A program made the translations under genes and the position numbers. Shown here one piece after another: positions 23,933 through 32,812 of a DNA stretch of 46,501 bases; position 1 is the first letter of the stretch; the number at the start of each line of letters is the position of its first letter. The stretch is from Granulosicoccus sp. (GTDB taxonomy: Bacteria; Pseudomonadota; Gammaproteobacteria; Granulosicoccales; Granulosicoccaceae). The stretch is from the NCBI GenBank assembly GCA_023301795.1, contig JALZVU010000068.1:1-46501 (forward strand), in the 5' to 3' direction. Under the pieces are notes generated by a model. The model ran no database searches. It saw nothing but the letters and a program-made list of their open reading frames with translations, and had not been told where the DNA came from.

Positions 23933-25825
23933 TTACGTTTTTGACGTTCTCGTTGACTTGAAGAATGTAGTCATATTGCTAAGCTCGTCAGCCTCGCTAC
24001 TTAATAGGCCACCAGCATTTGTAAGCTTGTCCACGAGTGCAGAGTTAGCGCTGGTTGCCTGATTCATTTCGGCAATGGTGTCACTCACATGGCCAATACT
24101 TATACTCTGCTGTTCGCTGGCGGTAGCAATTTCATTGACCAGGTCCGAAACTTTTGTAACCTCTGTGACTATCTGGCTAAGGGTGTCACGTGATCTATTT
24201 ACAAGTTGGGTACCTAGCTCGACTTTCCGGTTACTATCGATAATCAAATCCTTAATTTCACTGGCAGCTTCTGCACTTCGGCCTGCAAGGCTGCGCACTT
24301 CACTGGCGACTACCGCAAAACCTCTACCACTCTCCCCAGCTCTTGCTGCCTCTACAGCTGCATTGAGTGCCAAAAGGTTAGTTTGAAAAGCAATCTCGTC
24401 TATAACACCAATGATGCTTGAAATTTTGTTGCTCGAATTGTTAATATCTGTCATGGCTGCAACAGTGCTTGCTACCACTTTGCTACTGTCTTCTGCTTGT
24501 ACTTTGGCTGTTTGAGCTAGGTCGTTCACTCGCATGGCGTGACTAGTATTTTGTTTGACGGTTGCAATTAGTTCGGTAACTTTGGCTGCAGTATCATTCA
24601 AGCTTCCAGCTTGCCGCTCTGTATTCTTGCTCAGATCCTGATTTCCTCTGGAGATCTCTGAGGCGCCTGATTTTACTGTTCTAGCTGCCGACTGAATTTT
24701 GCTAACTACGCCAGTCAGTTGATTTATCATTTCGTCGAGGGAAGAGAGAAGTTGTCCAGTCTCATCTTTTGATTTTATTTCTATATCCTGATTCAGCTCA
24801 CCGTTCGCGATCCCATTGGCAACGGCTACGGTATTTTGAATAGCACGCTTTATTTTTCGGGTTACGAAGATGGCTGGAATCATTCCTAGAAAAAATGCAA
24901 TGCCAGTAGTCACTATCACGCTTTTGACAGTGGCTCCCACCGTTTCCTCAACACTGCGGCCACTTTCAGTGAGACCATGCCACACCTCACTCTGCTGTCT
25001 CAGTGCCAGTGCTTTGATAGATTCGATTTCCGATACCATTACACTGCTGAAAGCTTCGTTTCTAGTATTTATTGCAACAACAATCGTATTGAAGTTGCGA
25101 GAGAAGCTATCGAATTTGGTTTTAGCGTCCTTTGTTAAAGTCAGTCGTCTGGGTTCACGAACTAACTTCGCCAAATCATAGAGTGCATTGTCAGCACCAA
25201 GAAGCTGCATCTCAACACGTGAAGCATCCGTAGCAGAATTACTAAGTAAAAATTGACTAACAAAAATTCGTGCCGTCTGAAACGATCGTAAGGCCAAGTT
25301 TGCCGAGATGACAACCGCTTGCTTATCATCAGAGCGGGCGGTTGCAATGGTATCGGTAAGGGACTTTACAATGTTGGGTCCCACCACTTCCAGTAGGCTT
25401 TGAGCTGTAGCGGTAGCAAGTTCGTTGTTTTGAACAACAGTATCGAGAAAAGTTTGGGAGTAAATAGCATCTCGGTTTTCAATATCCGTAAGCAGATCCC
25501 TTTGAATATCGTTGTCGACAAATTCTTTTGATTTAAGGATCTTCCTGAAATTGTCAGCAATAGAATTGGCTTCGCTACGCAAGTTCGTGAACTTTTGCAC
25601 TAAGGCATCATCGTTGGTTTGCAAGTAACTTCGTACCAGCATCTCTCGTTCCATGAAATTTTGCATTTGTGCGGTACTTTCACTGGCTTCGGGAGTGAGT
25701 ATTCTAGTGACTACTTTTATGCTGGTATCGATATCTGTCAAGCGCGTTATCACCATTGCGCTAAGTCCCATCATGAAAAGTGCAACAATTAACGGCAGTG
25801 AAAGTATTTTCTGAGATAGTGCCAT
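23933..25825 (-). CDS. Methyl-accepting chemotaxis protein
   Basis: A 630-residue transmembrane receptor. TM1 is at residues 8-28 ([18 protein letters not shown]), followed by a helical periplasmic sensor domain to about 300. TM2 follows ([19 protein letters not shown]), then HAMP (about 325-380). The cytoplasmic signalling domain has the hairpin tip [45 protein letters not shown]. It would signal to CheA/CheW. No che genes are in the window and no C-terminal NWETF-type CheR tether is seen. It is 30 bases downstream of a secreted repeat protein gene on the same strand, so the two are probably co-transcribed and may work together. Confidence 0.93.
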   Translation of the reverse strand: MALSQKILSLPLIVALFMMGLSAMVITRLTDIDTSIKVVTRILTPEASESTAQMQNFMEREMLVRSYLQTNDDALVQKFTNLRSEANSIADNFRKILKSKEFVDNDIQRDLLTDIENRDAIYSQTFLDTVVQNNELATATAQSLLEVVGPNIVKSLTDTIATARSDDKQAVVISANLALRSFQTARIFVSQFLLSNSATDASRVEMQLLGADNALYDLAKLVREPRRLTLTKDAKTKFDSFSRNFNTIVVAINTRNEAFSSVMVSEIESIKALALRQQSEVWHGLTESGRSVEETVGATVKSVIVTTGIAFFLGMIPAIFVTRKIKRAIQNTVAVANGIANGELNQDIEIKSKDETGQLLSSLDEMINQLTGVVSKIQSAARTVKSGASEISRGNQDLSKNTERQAGSLNDTAAKVTELIATVKQNTSHAMRVNDLAQTAKVQAEDSSKVVASTVAAMTDINNSSNKISSIIGVIDEIAFQTNLLALNAAVEAARAGESGRGFAVVASEVRSLAGRSAEAASEIKDLIIDSNRKVELGTQLVNRSRDTLSQIVTEVTKVSDLVNEIATASEQQSISIGHVSDTIAEMNQATSANSALVDKLTNAGGLLSSEADELSNMTTFFKSTRTSKT

Positions 25826-25855
25826 GGAATATCTACTCGAATTCAGAATTGCAGA

Positions 25856-26794
25856 TTATTTAGTTGCCGCTTCAACCCATCCTGTGGAGTTACGGTCATT
25901 TGTTGCTGCTAATATCGGTTTCAGATGTGCAGAAATCAGAAGCATCTGGTCAAACACAGCATCAGGGTTTTTTCCTAAGGGAATTGCTTGTGTGTGCTTC
26001 ATTGTCTTGATTCCAAGCGCAATCTTCACTCTCACTAGTTCTGCAAGAATTGTTTTTGTCGTGTCCAAGGCGTCATTCGGGGTAATCTTGCCAGGAGGGA
26101 ATGGGGATGGACTTATCGGAGCCACATCTAAGTGTCTCTGAAGGCGTCCTATCTTGTGTAACGTTTTATATGCCTCTATATTGACATCTTCGGGTGTTTT
26201 TGTTCCGACGCGCAGCGCAGCGTTTTGCTTGTCAATATCAGCGCCTAAGTTTTCTGAGATGAGCGATAACTCTTCCAAAATGTATTGCGTATTCAGGAAC
26301 ACTTCGTTAGGTGAGGTCTGTCCAGCCAGTGCGTCAAGCAGGTAAGATGCTTTCCACATTATTTCGTATACATCTGACGGACCTTTGCCCGCTATAAAAG
26401 AAACTGTTTTCCGCGAATATAGTAAGTTTTGAAATTTACGAATTCTGGACAGTTCGGTCAATATCAAATCAGCCTGTTCATATACCTCACTAGGCGTCAC
26501 ATTCCTTAAGGGTATCTGATTGGTATTTACTCTTTCCATGTCGATAGAATCTTGATAACGTCCAATTTTCTCGATGACTTCCAAAGACTTTGAGTAGACG
26601 TGAAGCGGACGTTTGTTTGCTTGAACTCCAGGCTCTCTAGCTGTGGTTGATATATTTTGTGCTTCACGAATTGCTGATATTTCCACCACGATTTGCTGTG
26701 CCTTTTGAAAGACATGGCTCGGGGTAATTTGTTCTTGCGCCCACGACGTGGCTGAAAATATTAGTAGCGTGGCGGTTGCGAGAACTATTTTCAT
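25856..26794 (-). CDS. Secreted protein with eight alternating helical repeats
   Basis: A 312-residue protein, not recognised. A signal peptide (MKIVLATATLLIFSATSWAQ) is followed by eight short repeats starting near residues 23, 60, 99, 137, 160, 199, 237 and 275. Odd repeats follow ITPSxVFxxAxxIxxELxxIR; even ones follow KxPxDVYxxxxxxLxKIGRLQ. The unit is therefore a pair of about 75 residues present four times. Each repeat reads as a turn (TPS/GPS) plus an amphipathic helix, suggesting a small helical solenoid in the periplasm. It lies directly upstream of a chemotaxis receptor gene with a 30-base gap; a ligand-binding partner for that receptor is an inference. No catalytic motif is visible. 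Confidence 0.75.
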   Translation of the reverse strand: MKIVLATATLLIFSATSWAQEQITPSHVFQKAQQIVVEISAIREAQNISTTAREPGVQANKRPLHVYSKSLEVIEKIGRYQDSIDMERVNTNQIPLRNVTPSEVYEQADLILTELSRIRKFQNLLYSRKTVSFIAGKGPSDVYEIMWKASYLLDALAGQTSPNEVFLNTQYILEELSLISENLGADIDKQNAALRVGTKTPEDVNIEAYKTLHKIGRLQRHLDVAPISPSPFPPGKITPNDALDTTKTILAELVRVKIALGIKTMKHTQAIPLGKNPDAVFDQMLLISAHLKPILAATNDRNSTGWVEAATK

Positions 26795-26804
26795 AAAATT
26801 ACGG

Positions 26805-26942
26805 CTACTGTTGTCTATTTTGTAAAGCTAAATTACTGACAGACCATGAGATACGGTTTGTGAGGCGCGAGCCAATAGCAAGCTCTGTGAGTACCAGCGA
26901 GTTTGAAATTTCGCGTGATCTAATCAAATTTCTGTTCTGCAT
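26805..26942 (-). CDS. Possible small ORF upstream of the repeat protein
   Basis: A 45-codon frame (starts MQNRNLIRSREISNSL) ends 10 bases before the start of the secreted repeat protein gene. The open frame continues about 19 codons upstream of the ATG to a TGA. Composition is protein-like with two amphipathic stretches, but there is no recognised family and no convincing ribosome-binding site. It could be a leader peptide, a remnant, or chance. Confidence 0.2.
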   Translation of the reverse strand: MQNRNLIRSREISNSLVLTELAIGSRLTNRISWSVSNLALQNRQQ

Positions 26943-27543
26943 TTGGTTGGCTAGAGCTACGACCTGTTTGAACAGTGAACGGTCATTTGAGCCATAACTT
27001 CACTGGTTAAAGGTATATTTTTGAGAAGTAAATGGTTATATATGCGTGCAAGGTGTTAATTAGGATTGGGGTGGACAGGTAACTACGTGAAATCTTGAAT
27101 CATGTTCAAAGTGCATGCCAGAACAAGCTCAGACTATCGTTACGAAGAGAAGAAGATGAGATCAAACACACATGTTATTCACGACCCAGGTTTAGCTCCA
27201 CGGCTATGAGTTGATGAAGCTTCTTACCGATGGGAGTTGTAATGGCGTTGCGAAATATTGTGTTGTTCAACATCAGATGTTGGTAGTCGGATACTGATTG
27301 TCCGTCTATACACTTTGACAAGAACAGTTTTGCGAGTTTTGACAATTTGGCCAGTTTCAGCTGCGAGGAACACCCATGGCAGGTGCAAATTTTCACATTT
27401 TGTAGATTACTCTCCTGCAAAACGCTACATGCTATTGCACTGTGTGTTCCGATATGGATAGGCACGCCATGTCACGCAGGTGATCTTGGATTGACACCTA
27501 GTCGCGTCTTTGGGCTATGGACTTCTATAATTCCATTTTATTA

Positions 27544-27864
27544 AAGTTGTCTGATATAGATGCAAGTGACCAGGGTATATCGGATCGTATGGCGGCCCTG
27601 GATGTCCAAAGTGTAAACAGTATGAAACCAGCAGATGTCCTTGAGCAAGCAGTTAGCTTTTGAAAACAGTCGGATCTGTTTTCGAAGTATGCTGGAATAG
27701 CGTCTACTGGATAAGATGCGCGAGTTAAAAACACCAAAGAGGCTACCGGAACTGACCAATCAAATGCTGATCAAGCCAGTGAGGCGGCAAGGGAACTTGA
27801 CGTGTAGCCAACCTCTCTGGAACGCCTAGTCAATCAGTTTCGGATCTCTGGCAATCTGACGTAG
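27544..27864 (+). pseudogene. Decayed C-terminal tail of a methyl-accepting chemotaxis protein
   Basis: Read in one frame from 27544, the sequence gives a typical MCP tail (EATGTDQSNADQASEAAREL then PTSLERLVNQFRI near the end) broken by in-frame stops at about residues 40, 56 and 85. No upstream signalling domain is present, so this is a remnant and not an active gene. The conserved tail is not a copy of the intact receptor at 23933-25825, whose tail reads differently, so it came from another receptor gene. Confidence 0.75.
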
Positions 27865-27961
27865 AGTATTTATGGTGCGTGGTAGGTAAGCTCGGCAATG
27901 ATCAAGTGTAGGGACTTGTCGATGTGCTCACGATGCTGAGCAGCGGGTTGAGTCAAGAGGT

Positions 27962-27986
27962 AAGCTGACCTGAGTAGGTCAGGCTT
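27962..27986. terminator. Hairpin downstream of the isomerase gene
   Basis: AAGCTGACCT and AGGTCAGGCTT pair across a GAGT loop with one bulged G. It lies 28 bases past the stop of the minus-strand isomerase gene. There is no T-run, so a terminator role is only suggested by position. Confidence 0.35.
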
Positions 27987-28013
27987 GGTCCGAACTTCTA
28001 GATTTCACTTGAA

Positions 28014-29012
28014 CTACGGCTTGATACCAAATAGCTCACTGGCAACAATAGCCTGGCTAGTGGGCGCATCCTGTTTTCCGATAGCGGTACGCAGATCGTT
28101 GTTGTCTGTCAGCTTCTCTGCAACGGCGATTAAGTGTTTGATGTTGGATACATTGGTCGCTGCCTCGGCTACGGGATCAAGCCCTGACAGATCAGGAAAC
28201 GTGTCGAAATAAATGGCGCTGTCGTAGCCGCTGCGAATCATTTCAACGAGAAGCTCAACCGTCTGCTGTGGATGTACACTGCCAACCATCAGGCCATCGT
28301 CTCTTTTTGCGTACCCGTCATTGAGGTGTACCCCAAGCAGGCGAGAGTAGCGGCTGATGATAGCGGCTGAGTGCGCTGGCATTTCATCGGCGTACAGTAC
28401 ATGTGCGAAGTCGAGCGTCATGCCTGTATTGCTGCGATTTAGCTCTTTGAGTGCTAACAAGTTGGTCCCAACATCAGGCATCAGTGCGAATGATCGTGGT
28501 TCATTCGGCTTATATTCCAGTGATATATCGATATCTGGGTTGTGATCACAAACACGGGCAAGGGCTTCCATTGTATTGTCCCACGCACGGGTGTAATCAA
28601 GCTGAAATGAGTAGTCAAAGCCATCCTGACCTACCCAGAGTGTCATTAAAGAGCCGCCCATCTCGCTTAGTGCATCAATTCCACGCAGTGTGATATCGAT
28701 TGCGTCGAGCCGCACAGCTTCTTCAGGATTGGTAAAGGCACCTAACTTGAAGCCGGGGTTGGTGTAGTAGCGCATGGCAAGACCATTGAGTGTCATGCCC
28801 AGTGTGTCGAGTTGTTGTGACAGCTCTGCCGGTGTATCGTCCTCAAAGTGATCGGGGTAGTTGAGATCTGCTGCGTTCAATCCCTTGACCGTTGAAGCTC
28901 TTTTTAACAAATCCGTTGTTGTTACATGATTTTTCCCAGGCCAGTACTCAGCCGCGCCAATTTTGAATGCATTTAATCGACCGGCATATCGTTGGTTCGT
29001 ATTGAAAGTCAT
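28014..29012 (-). CDS. Sugar phosphate isomerase/epimerase family protein (xylose-isomerase-like TIM barrel)
   Basis: A 332-residue AP-endonuclease-2-like TIM-barrel protein. Features: GLNAADLNYPDHF near the N-terminus, LMTLWVGQDGFDYSFQLDYTRAWDNTMEALARV, ISLEYKPNEPRSFALMPDVG, MTLDFAHVLYADEMPAHSAAII and LLGVHLNDGYAKRDDGLMVGSVHP, which place conserved Glu, Asp, His and Asp metal ligands as in sugar isomerases. It would interconvert a sugar or sugar alcohol derivative. It is divergent from the sugar ABC transporter genes, so it probably acts on the imported sugar. Relatives include rhamnose and xylose isomerase-like proteins; the substrate is unknown. Confidence 0.82.
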   Translation of the reverse strand: MTFNTNQRYAGRLNAFKIGAAEYWPGKNHVTTTDLLKRASTVKGLNAADLNYPDHFEDDTPAELSQQLDTLGMTLNGLAMRYYTNPGFKLGAFTNPEEAVRLDAIDITLRGIDALSEMGGSLMTLWVGQDGFDYSFQLDYTRAWDNTMEALARVCDHNPDIDISLEYKPNEPRSFALMPDVGTNLLALKELNRSNTGMTLDFAHVLYADEMPAHSAAIISRYSRLLGVHLNDGYAKRDDGLMVGSVHPQQTVELLVEMIRSGYDSAIYFDTFPDLSGLDPVAEAATNVSNIKHLIAVAEKLTDNNDLRTAIGKQDAPTSQAIVASELFGIKP

Positions 29013-29086
29013 TTCGGCTGTTTCCTGTGTCGGGTTGTGGCGAGGATTTTCGATAAGCAGATACTACATATAAACGCCTATCACCA

Positions 29087-29129
29087 TTTTACATTGATAA
29101 AACTAACAAATAAATGATAATCTGTAAAT
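29087..29129. promoter_or_regulatory. Divergent control region with a short inverted repeat
   Basis: The 146-base gap between the isomerase gene and the binding-protein gene is AT-rich and must hold both promoters. TTTACA (29088-29093) and TGTAAA (29123-29128) form a spaced inverted repeat, a possible site for the RpiR-type regulator encoded downstream. Six-base arms in AT-rich DNA can arise by chance. Confidence 0.25.
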
Positions 29130-29158
29130 TCGTGAAGTATTAACACTTGGAGTTCGAC

Positions 29159-30211
29159 ATGACAACAAAGCGATTTTTAAAGCTGGCCACCGCGCTGGCA
29201 ACCCTGAGTCTAAGTGGCATGGCCATGGCTCAGTCACTCAGCCCGCTGAATTCAGACACAGAAGCTGATCGCATGGACTGGAGTGAATTGGAGTCAAAAT
29301 TTGGTGCACTGCCAGCGGTTCCCGAGGGAACATCGGTAGGCGGAGTCTCAAAAACATTGACAAATGAGTATTGGCGCTCGTTAGGCGAGGGCTACCAGAA
29401 CACGGCTGACGCAAATGGTGTGAAGTTTGTGTATCAGGCTGCTGCTAACGAAGGCGATCAGCTGGGTCAGCTGGGCATTGCAGAAAATCTCATTACGCAG
29501 GGGTTCAATGCACTGCTATTTTCACCACAGACAGATGTCAACCTCCAGCCAGCGTTAGAGCAGGCTACTGAAAAGGGCATACCTGTTCTTAATGTCAACG
29601 ATGCAGTCATTCCGGGTGCAACTCACTATGTGGGTAATGTGCAGAAGGACAATGGTGTACGTGCTGCCAATTGGTTCATCGAAAACAATCCTGACGGCGG
29701 TAAGGTTGCGGTCATCGAAGGTCAGCCAGGTGTATTTGCTGCGGGTCAGCGTACGGCAGGTTTTACAGAAACCATTAACGCTGAGGGCACCGGGCTTGAG
29801 GTCGTTGCCAGTGTGCCGGCTAATTGGAGTCGTGAGCTTGCGTATAACGCAGCCTCCACAATCATGAAGCAGCATCCCGATCTTGTTGGTTTCTATGCTA
29901 ACAATGACGGCATGGCGCTAGGCGTTGTCGAAGCGGTAAAAGCTGCCAAATTACAGGAGCAGATTGCAGTCATAGGAACTGACGGAATCTCCGATGCCTA
30001 TGCATCCATCAAAGCCGGTGACCTGACGGGTACTATCGACTCATTTCCTGTACTAACTGGTGAAGTAGCGATGGAAGTAGTACTTCGTTTACTAGCCGGT
30101 CAAGAGTTACCTCGCGTAGTATCAACTCCGCAAGCGCTCGTGACGTCTGAGAATATTGATCAGTACTCAACGTCTGATATGGCGGCGCTTCGCGAAGTAT
30201 TGCTGAAGTAA
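29159..30211 (+). CDS. Sugar ABC transporter substrate-binding protein
   Basis: A 350-residue periplasmic binding protein of the ribose/galactose-binding (LacI-like) class. ATG 29159 is chosen because TTGGAG just upstream is the ribosome-binding site. A signal peptide (TALATLSLSGMAMA-QS) is followed by the two-lobed fold with GVSKTLTNEYWRSLGEGYQNTA, GFNALLFSPQTDVNLQPALEQATEKGIPVLNVNDAV, VAVIEGQPGVFAAGQRTAGF, LVGFYANNDGMALGVVEAV and VIGTDGISDAYASIKAGDLTGTIDSFP. These are the typical substrate-cleft strands. It delivers a monosaccharide or polyol to the transporter that follows. Confidence 0.91.
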   Translation: MTTKRFLKLATALATLSLSGMAMAQSLSPLNSDTEADRMDWSELESKFGALPAVPEGTSVGGVSKTLTNEYWRSLGEGYQNTADANGVKFVYQAAANEGDQLGQLGIAENLITQGFNALLFSPQTDVNLQPALEQATEKGIPVLNVNDAVIPGATHYVGNVQKDNGVRAANWFIENNPDGGKVAVIEGQPGVFAAGQRTAGFTETINAEGTGLEVVASVPANWSRELAYNAASTIMKQHPDLVGFYANNDGMALGVVEAVKAAKLQEQIAVIGTDGISDAYASIKAGDLTGTIDSFPVLTGEVAMEVVLRLLAGQELPRVVSTPQALVTSENIDQYSTSDMAALREVLLK

Positions 30212-30222
30212 GCTGATAGATA

Positions 30223-30273
30223 GAGCTACGGCTACTCGCCTTCGGATGACTTTCCAGGCAGTGGTCGTAGTTC
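30223..30273 (+). promoter_or_regulatory. Intercistronic stem-loop between binding protein and ATPase genes
   Basis: GAGCTACGGCTACT (30223-30236) can pair over its full 14 bases with AGTGGTCGTAGTTC (30260-30273) if three G-U pairs are allowed; the loop is 23 bases. There is no T-run. As with tctC, it sits just after a binding-protein gene and could stabilise the 5' message or cut read-through. Confidence 0.5.
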
Positions 30274-30289
30274 CTGAATCAACAAAATC

Positions 30290-31825
30290 ATGACAGCAAA
30301 CACGAACAATCCAGTCAATTCGGAAACAGTTGATGCATCTGTTGATCGCCTGCGTCTGGATGGCATTTCAAAGAGTTTTTCGGGCCATGTTGCGCTGGAT
30401 CGGGTAGATCTGCATGTCAGGGCAGGCGAAGTGCACGGGCTGGTGGGTGAGAATGGCGCGGGTAAGTCTACGTTATTAAACATTCTTTCCGGTGTGCTTG
30501 CGGCGGACAGTGGCAGCATAACCATCGACGGTAGCCCAGTGAATATAAATTCGCCGTTGCAAGCACGAGCCAGCGGAATCGCAATGATTCACCAGGAGTT
30601 GCAGCATGTTCCAGAATTAAGCGTTGCTCAAAACATGTTTCTGGGGCGTTCAGTGACACGTATGGGTGGCACGATTGTCAATCGGAAACACCAGGAGCGA
30701 ATTGCTCTGGAAGTACTGGCAACGCTTGATCCCGATATAGATCCATCAGTACCTATACGCACTCTCAAGGTCGCTCAGCGCCAGTTGATAGAAATCGGGC
30801 GTGCGCTGATGGAAGATGCCAAAGTGATTGCCATGGATGAACCGACATCCAGTCTGACGCCAGCGGAGTTTCTGCGGTTGGCTCGGCTGATAGAGGAGCT
30901 CTCATCGCAGGGTGTTTCAATCATATACGTCTCTCATAAAATGAATGAAATATTCGACGTCTGTTCGCGTGCAACTATTTTGCGAGATGGTCGGAATATC
31001 ACCGTTGCACAGTTAGCGCAAACAAATGCGGCGGGCATAACAGCCAGCATGGTTGGCCGTGACCTTGTGGAAGCCTCGCACGTATCACATGCCAGTACTG
31101 TCCCTGTACTGAAGGTGAGCAATCTAAGTCGTGGAAAACATGTCAAGAACGCCTCGCTGACACTTCACAAAGGGGAGGTATTGGGTATTGCCGGGTTGGT
31201 AGGTGCTGGCAGAACTGAGCTACTACGTCTTATCGCCGGTATTGATCGTCCTGATGGTGGTTCTGTGCAGATGCATGGAAACAAAATCGCCAGTAACGAC
31301 CCACGAGCGGCGATTCGGGCTGGTATGGGATTATTGCCGGAGGAACGAAAACGCGATGGTATTATCCGCGAGCGTCCCGTTACCTCGAATGTTGCACTAC
31401 CGTCGTTTCGTTTTTTTTCAAGATGGGGTTTGATAAACCGTAAAAAAATTGCCGACACTTCTCTGCAGATTCTGCGAGAGATGAATTTGCGTCCTCTGGA
31501 CATCGCCAAGCCAATCGGAACTTTTAGTGGTGGAAACCAGCAGAAGGTGATCATCGGTCGTTGGTTAGCTGCATCGGCGGACATCATGCTATTCGACGAG
31601 CCTACTCGTGGCATTGATGTCGGTGCCAAGGCAGAAATCTATTCATTGGTTGAAAAGCTTGCTGCGGACGGGAAGGCCATTATCGTCGTCTCATCTGAGA
31701 TGTCGGAATTGATGCGTCTGGCCGATCGGGTACTTGTTATGAGCGAAGGCAGTATTACTGGTGAGTTGCAAGGTGACAGAATCAACGAGAGCGCTATGCT
31801 CGAACTTGCCATTGCGAATGGTTGA
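30290..31825 (+). CDS. Sugar ABC transporter ATP-binding protein (RbsA/MglA type)
   Basis: A 511-residue protein with two ABC domains. Domain 1 has Walker A GENGAGKST near residue 53 and Walker B VIAMDEPTSSLT; its signature is the RbsA-type LKVAQRQLIEIGRAL rather than LSGGQ. Domain 2 (from about 265) has the usual degenerate Walker A GLVGAGRTELLRLIAG, signature FSGGNQQKVIIGRW and Walker B IMLFDEPTRGIDVGAK. GLLPEERKRDGI is also characteristic of the class. It powers import with the permease that starts immediately after its stop. Confidence 0.94.
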   Translation: MTANTNNPVNSETVDASVDRLRLDGISKSFSGHVALDRVDLHVRAGEVHGLVGENGAGKSTLLNILSGVLAADSGSITIDGSPVNINSPLQARASGIAMIHQELQHVPELSVAQNMFLGRSVTRMGGTIVNRKHQERIALEVLATLDPDIDPSVPIRTLKVAQRQLIEIGRALMEDAKVIAMDEPTSSLTPAEFLRLARLIEELSSQGVSIIYVSHKMNEIFDVCSRATILRDGRNITVAQLAQTNAAGITASMVGRDLVEASHVSHASTVPVLKVSNLSRGKHVKNASLTLHKGEVLGIAGLVGAGRTELLRLIAGIDRPDGGSVQMHGNKIASNDPRAAIRAGMGLLPEERKRDGIIRERPVTSNVALPSFRFFSRWGLINRKKIADTSLQILREMNLRPLDIAKPIGTFSGGNQQKVIIGRWLAASADIMLFDEPTRGIDVGAKAEIYSLVEKLAADGKAIIVVSSEMSELMRLADRVLVMSEGSITGELQGDRINESAMLELAIANG

Positions 31826-31828
31826 AAT

Positions 31829-32812
31829 GTGAATACTATGAAAAAGGAAGAAGCACCTGCTCAGGCCGTCAAGGGTGGTTTAAAGTTTGCCGTTGGCATG
31901 CGAGATCTTGGCACCTTATTCGGGTTGACAATAATTTTTGTGGTGTTTTCGTGGCTGAGCCCGGTTTTCCTGACTGCGCCGAATTTAATTAATATTCTGC
32001 AGCAGTCATCCATCAATGCGTGTATCGCTCTCGGAATGACGTTGGTCATTGTATCTGGCGGTATAGATCTATCGGTTGGGCCGATCGCTGCGCTGGCGGC
32101 GGTGGTTTCAGCTTCACTCATGGTCTCCGGTGTGCCTATTCCGTTGGCCATTATGGCAGCCCTTGGTGTCGGTGCGCTGTGTGGGCTATTCAACGGAATG
32201 CTGGTTGCCTATGCGGGTCTGCAGCCATTTATTGTTACTCTGGGAGGGCTATCGCTATATCGCGCACTGGCGTTGATTTACACCGACGGCAATCCTGTGT
32301 TCGGCATTCCATCGGAATTCAGAGCTCTGACGAATGGCGATCTCATGGGTATCCCCACACCTGTAATCATTGTTGCTGTCATCGCGCTGTTGTGCTGGAT
32401 TGTACTGAACAAAACTCCCTTAGGTGAATATCTGATGGCGGTGGGTGGCAATCAGGAAGCTGCCAGAATCGCGGGGGTACCCGTGGCTCTCACAAAAATT
32501 TCATCGTTTGTTATCTCTGGGGTTCTAGCCGGTATCGCTGCGTTGATTCTTGTGGGGAGGTTGGGAGCTGCAGAGCCCACATTGGGTACGCTCTGGGAGC
32601 TCGACGCTATTGCAGCTGCGGCAATAGGTGGTGCATCTCTAATGGGAGGCAAGGGAAGTATCGTGGGAACCATTCTTGGCGCGATAATTCTGGGTTCTTT
32701 ACGTAACGGCCTGACACTTATGAATGTGCAGGCGTTCTATCAATTACTGGCTACAGGAATTATCATCATCGCGGCCATGCTGATAGACAGCGCAACACGA
32801 AAAACTGGATGA
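31829..32812 (+). CDS. Sugar ABC transporter permease (RbsC type)
   Basis: A 327-residue polytopic membrane protein starting at GTG 31829, or at ATG 31838. Hydrophobic helices are evenly spaced. RbsC-type motifs include INACIALGMTLVIVSGGIDLSVGPIAALAAVV, GLFNGMLVAYAGLQPFIVTLGGLSLYRALALI, GEYLMAVGGNQEAARIAGVPV and ELDAIAAAAIGGASLMGGKGS. The gene is 3 bases after the ATPase stop and its stop overlaps the regulator start (ATGA), so the transporter and regulator are translationally coupled. Confidence 0.93.
   Translation: MNTMKKEEAPAQAVKGGLKFAVGMRDLGTLFGLTIIFVVFSWLSPVFLTAPNLINILQQSSINACIALGMTLVIVSGGIDLSVGPIAALAAVVSASLMVSGVPIPLAIMAALGVGALCGLFNGMLVAYAGLQPFIVTLGGLSLYRALALIYTDGNPVFGIPSEFRALTNGDLMGIPTPVIIVAVIALLCWIVLNKTPLGEYLMAVGGNQEAARIAGVPVALTKISSFVISGVLAGIAALILVGRLGAAEPTLGTLWELDAIAAAAIGGASLMGGKGSIVGTILGAIILGSLRNGLTLMNVQAFYQLLATGIIIIAAMLIDSATRKTG

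Larger units (their letters stand above)
26795..28013. other. Long AT-rich region without an intact recognisable gene
   Basis: About 1.2 kb. It contains a short minus-strand frame (26805-26942), a 96-codon minus-strand frame from GTG 27465 to 27175 with protein-like composition but no ribosome-binding site or recognised motif, a decayed MCP tail (27544-27864), and a hairpin (27962-27986). The whole stretch is AT-richer than the catabolic genes and looks like a decaying segment. Confidence 0.6.

Noticed and set aside
27175-27465. 96-codon minus-strand frame with GTG start
   Set aside because: Composition is protein-like, but there is no ribosome-binding site, no recognised motif and no conserved neighbour; kept only as a note in the intergenic entry.
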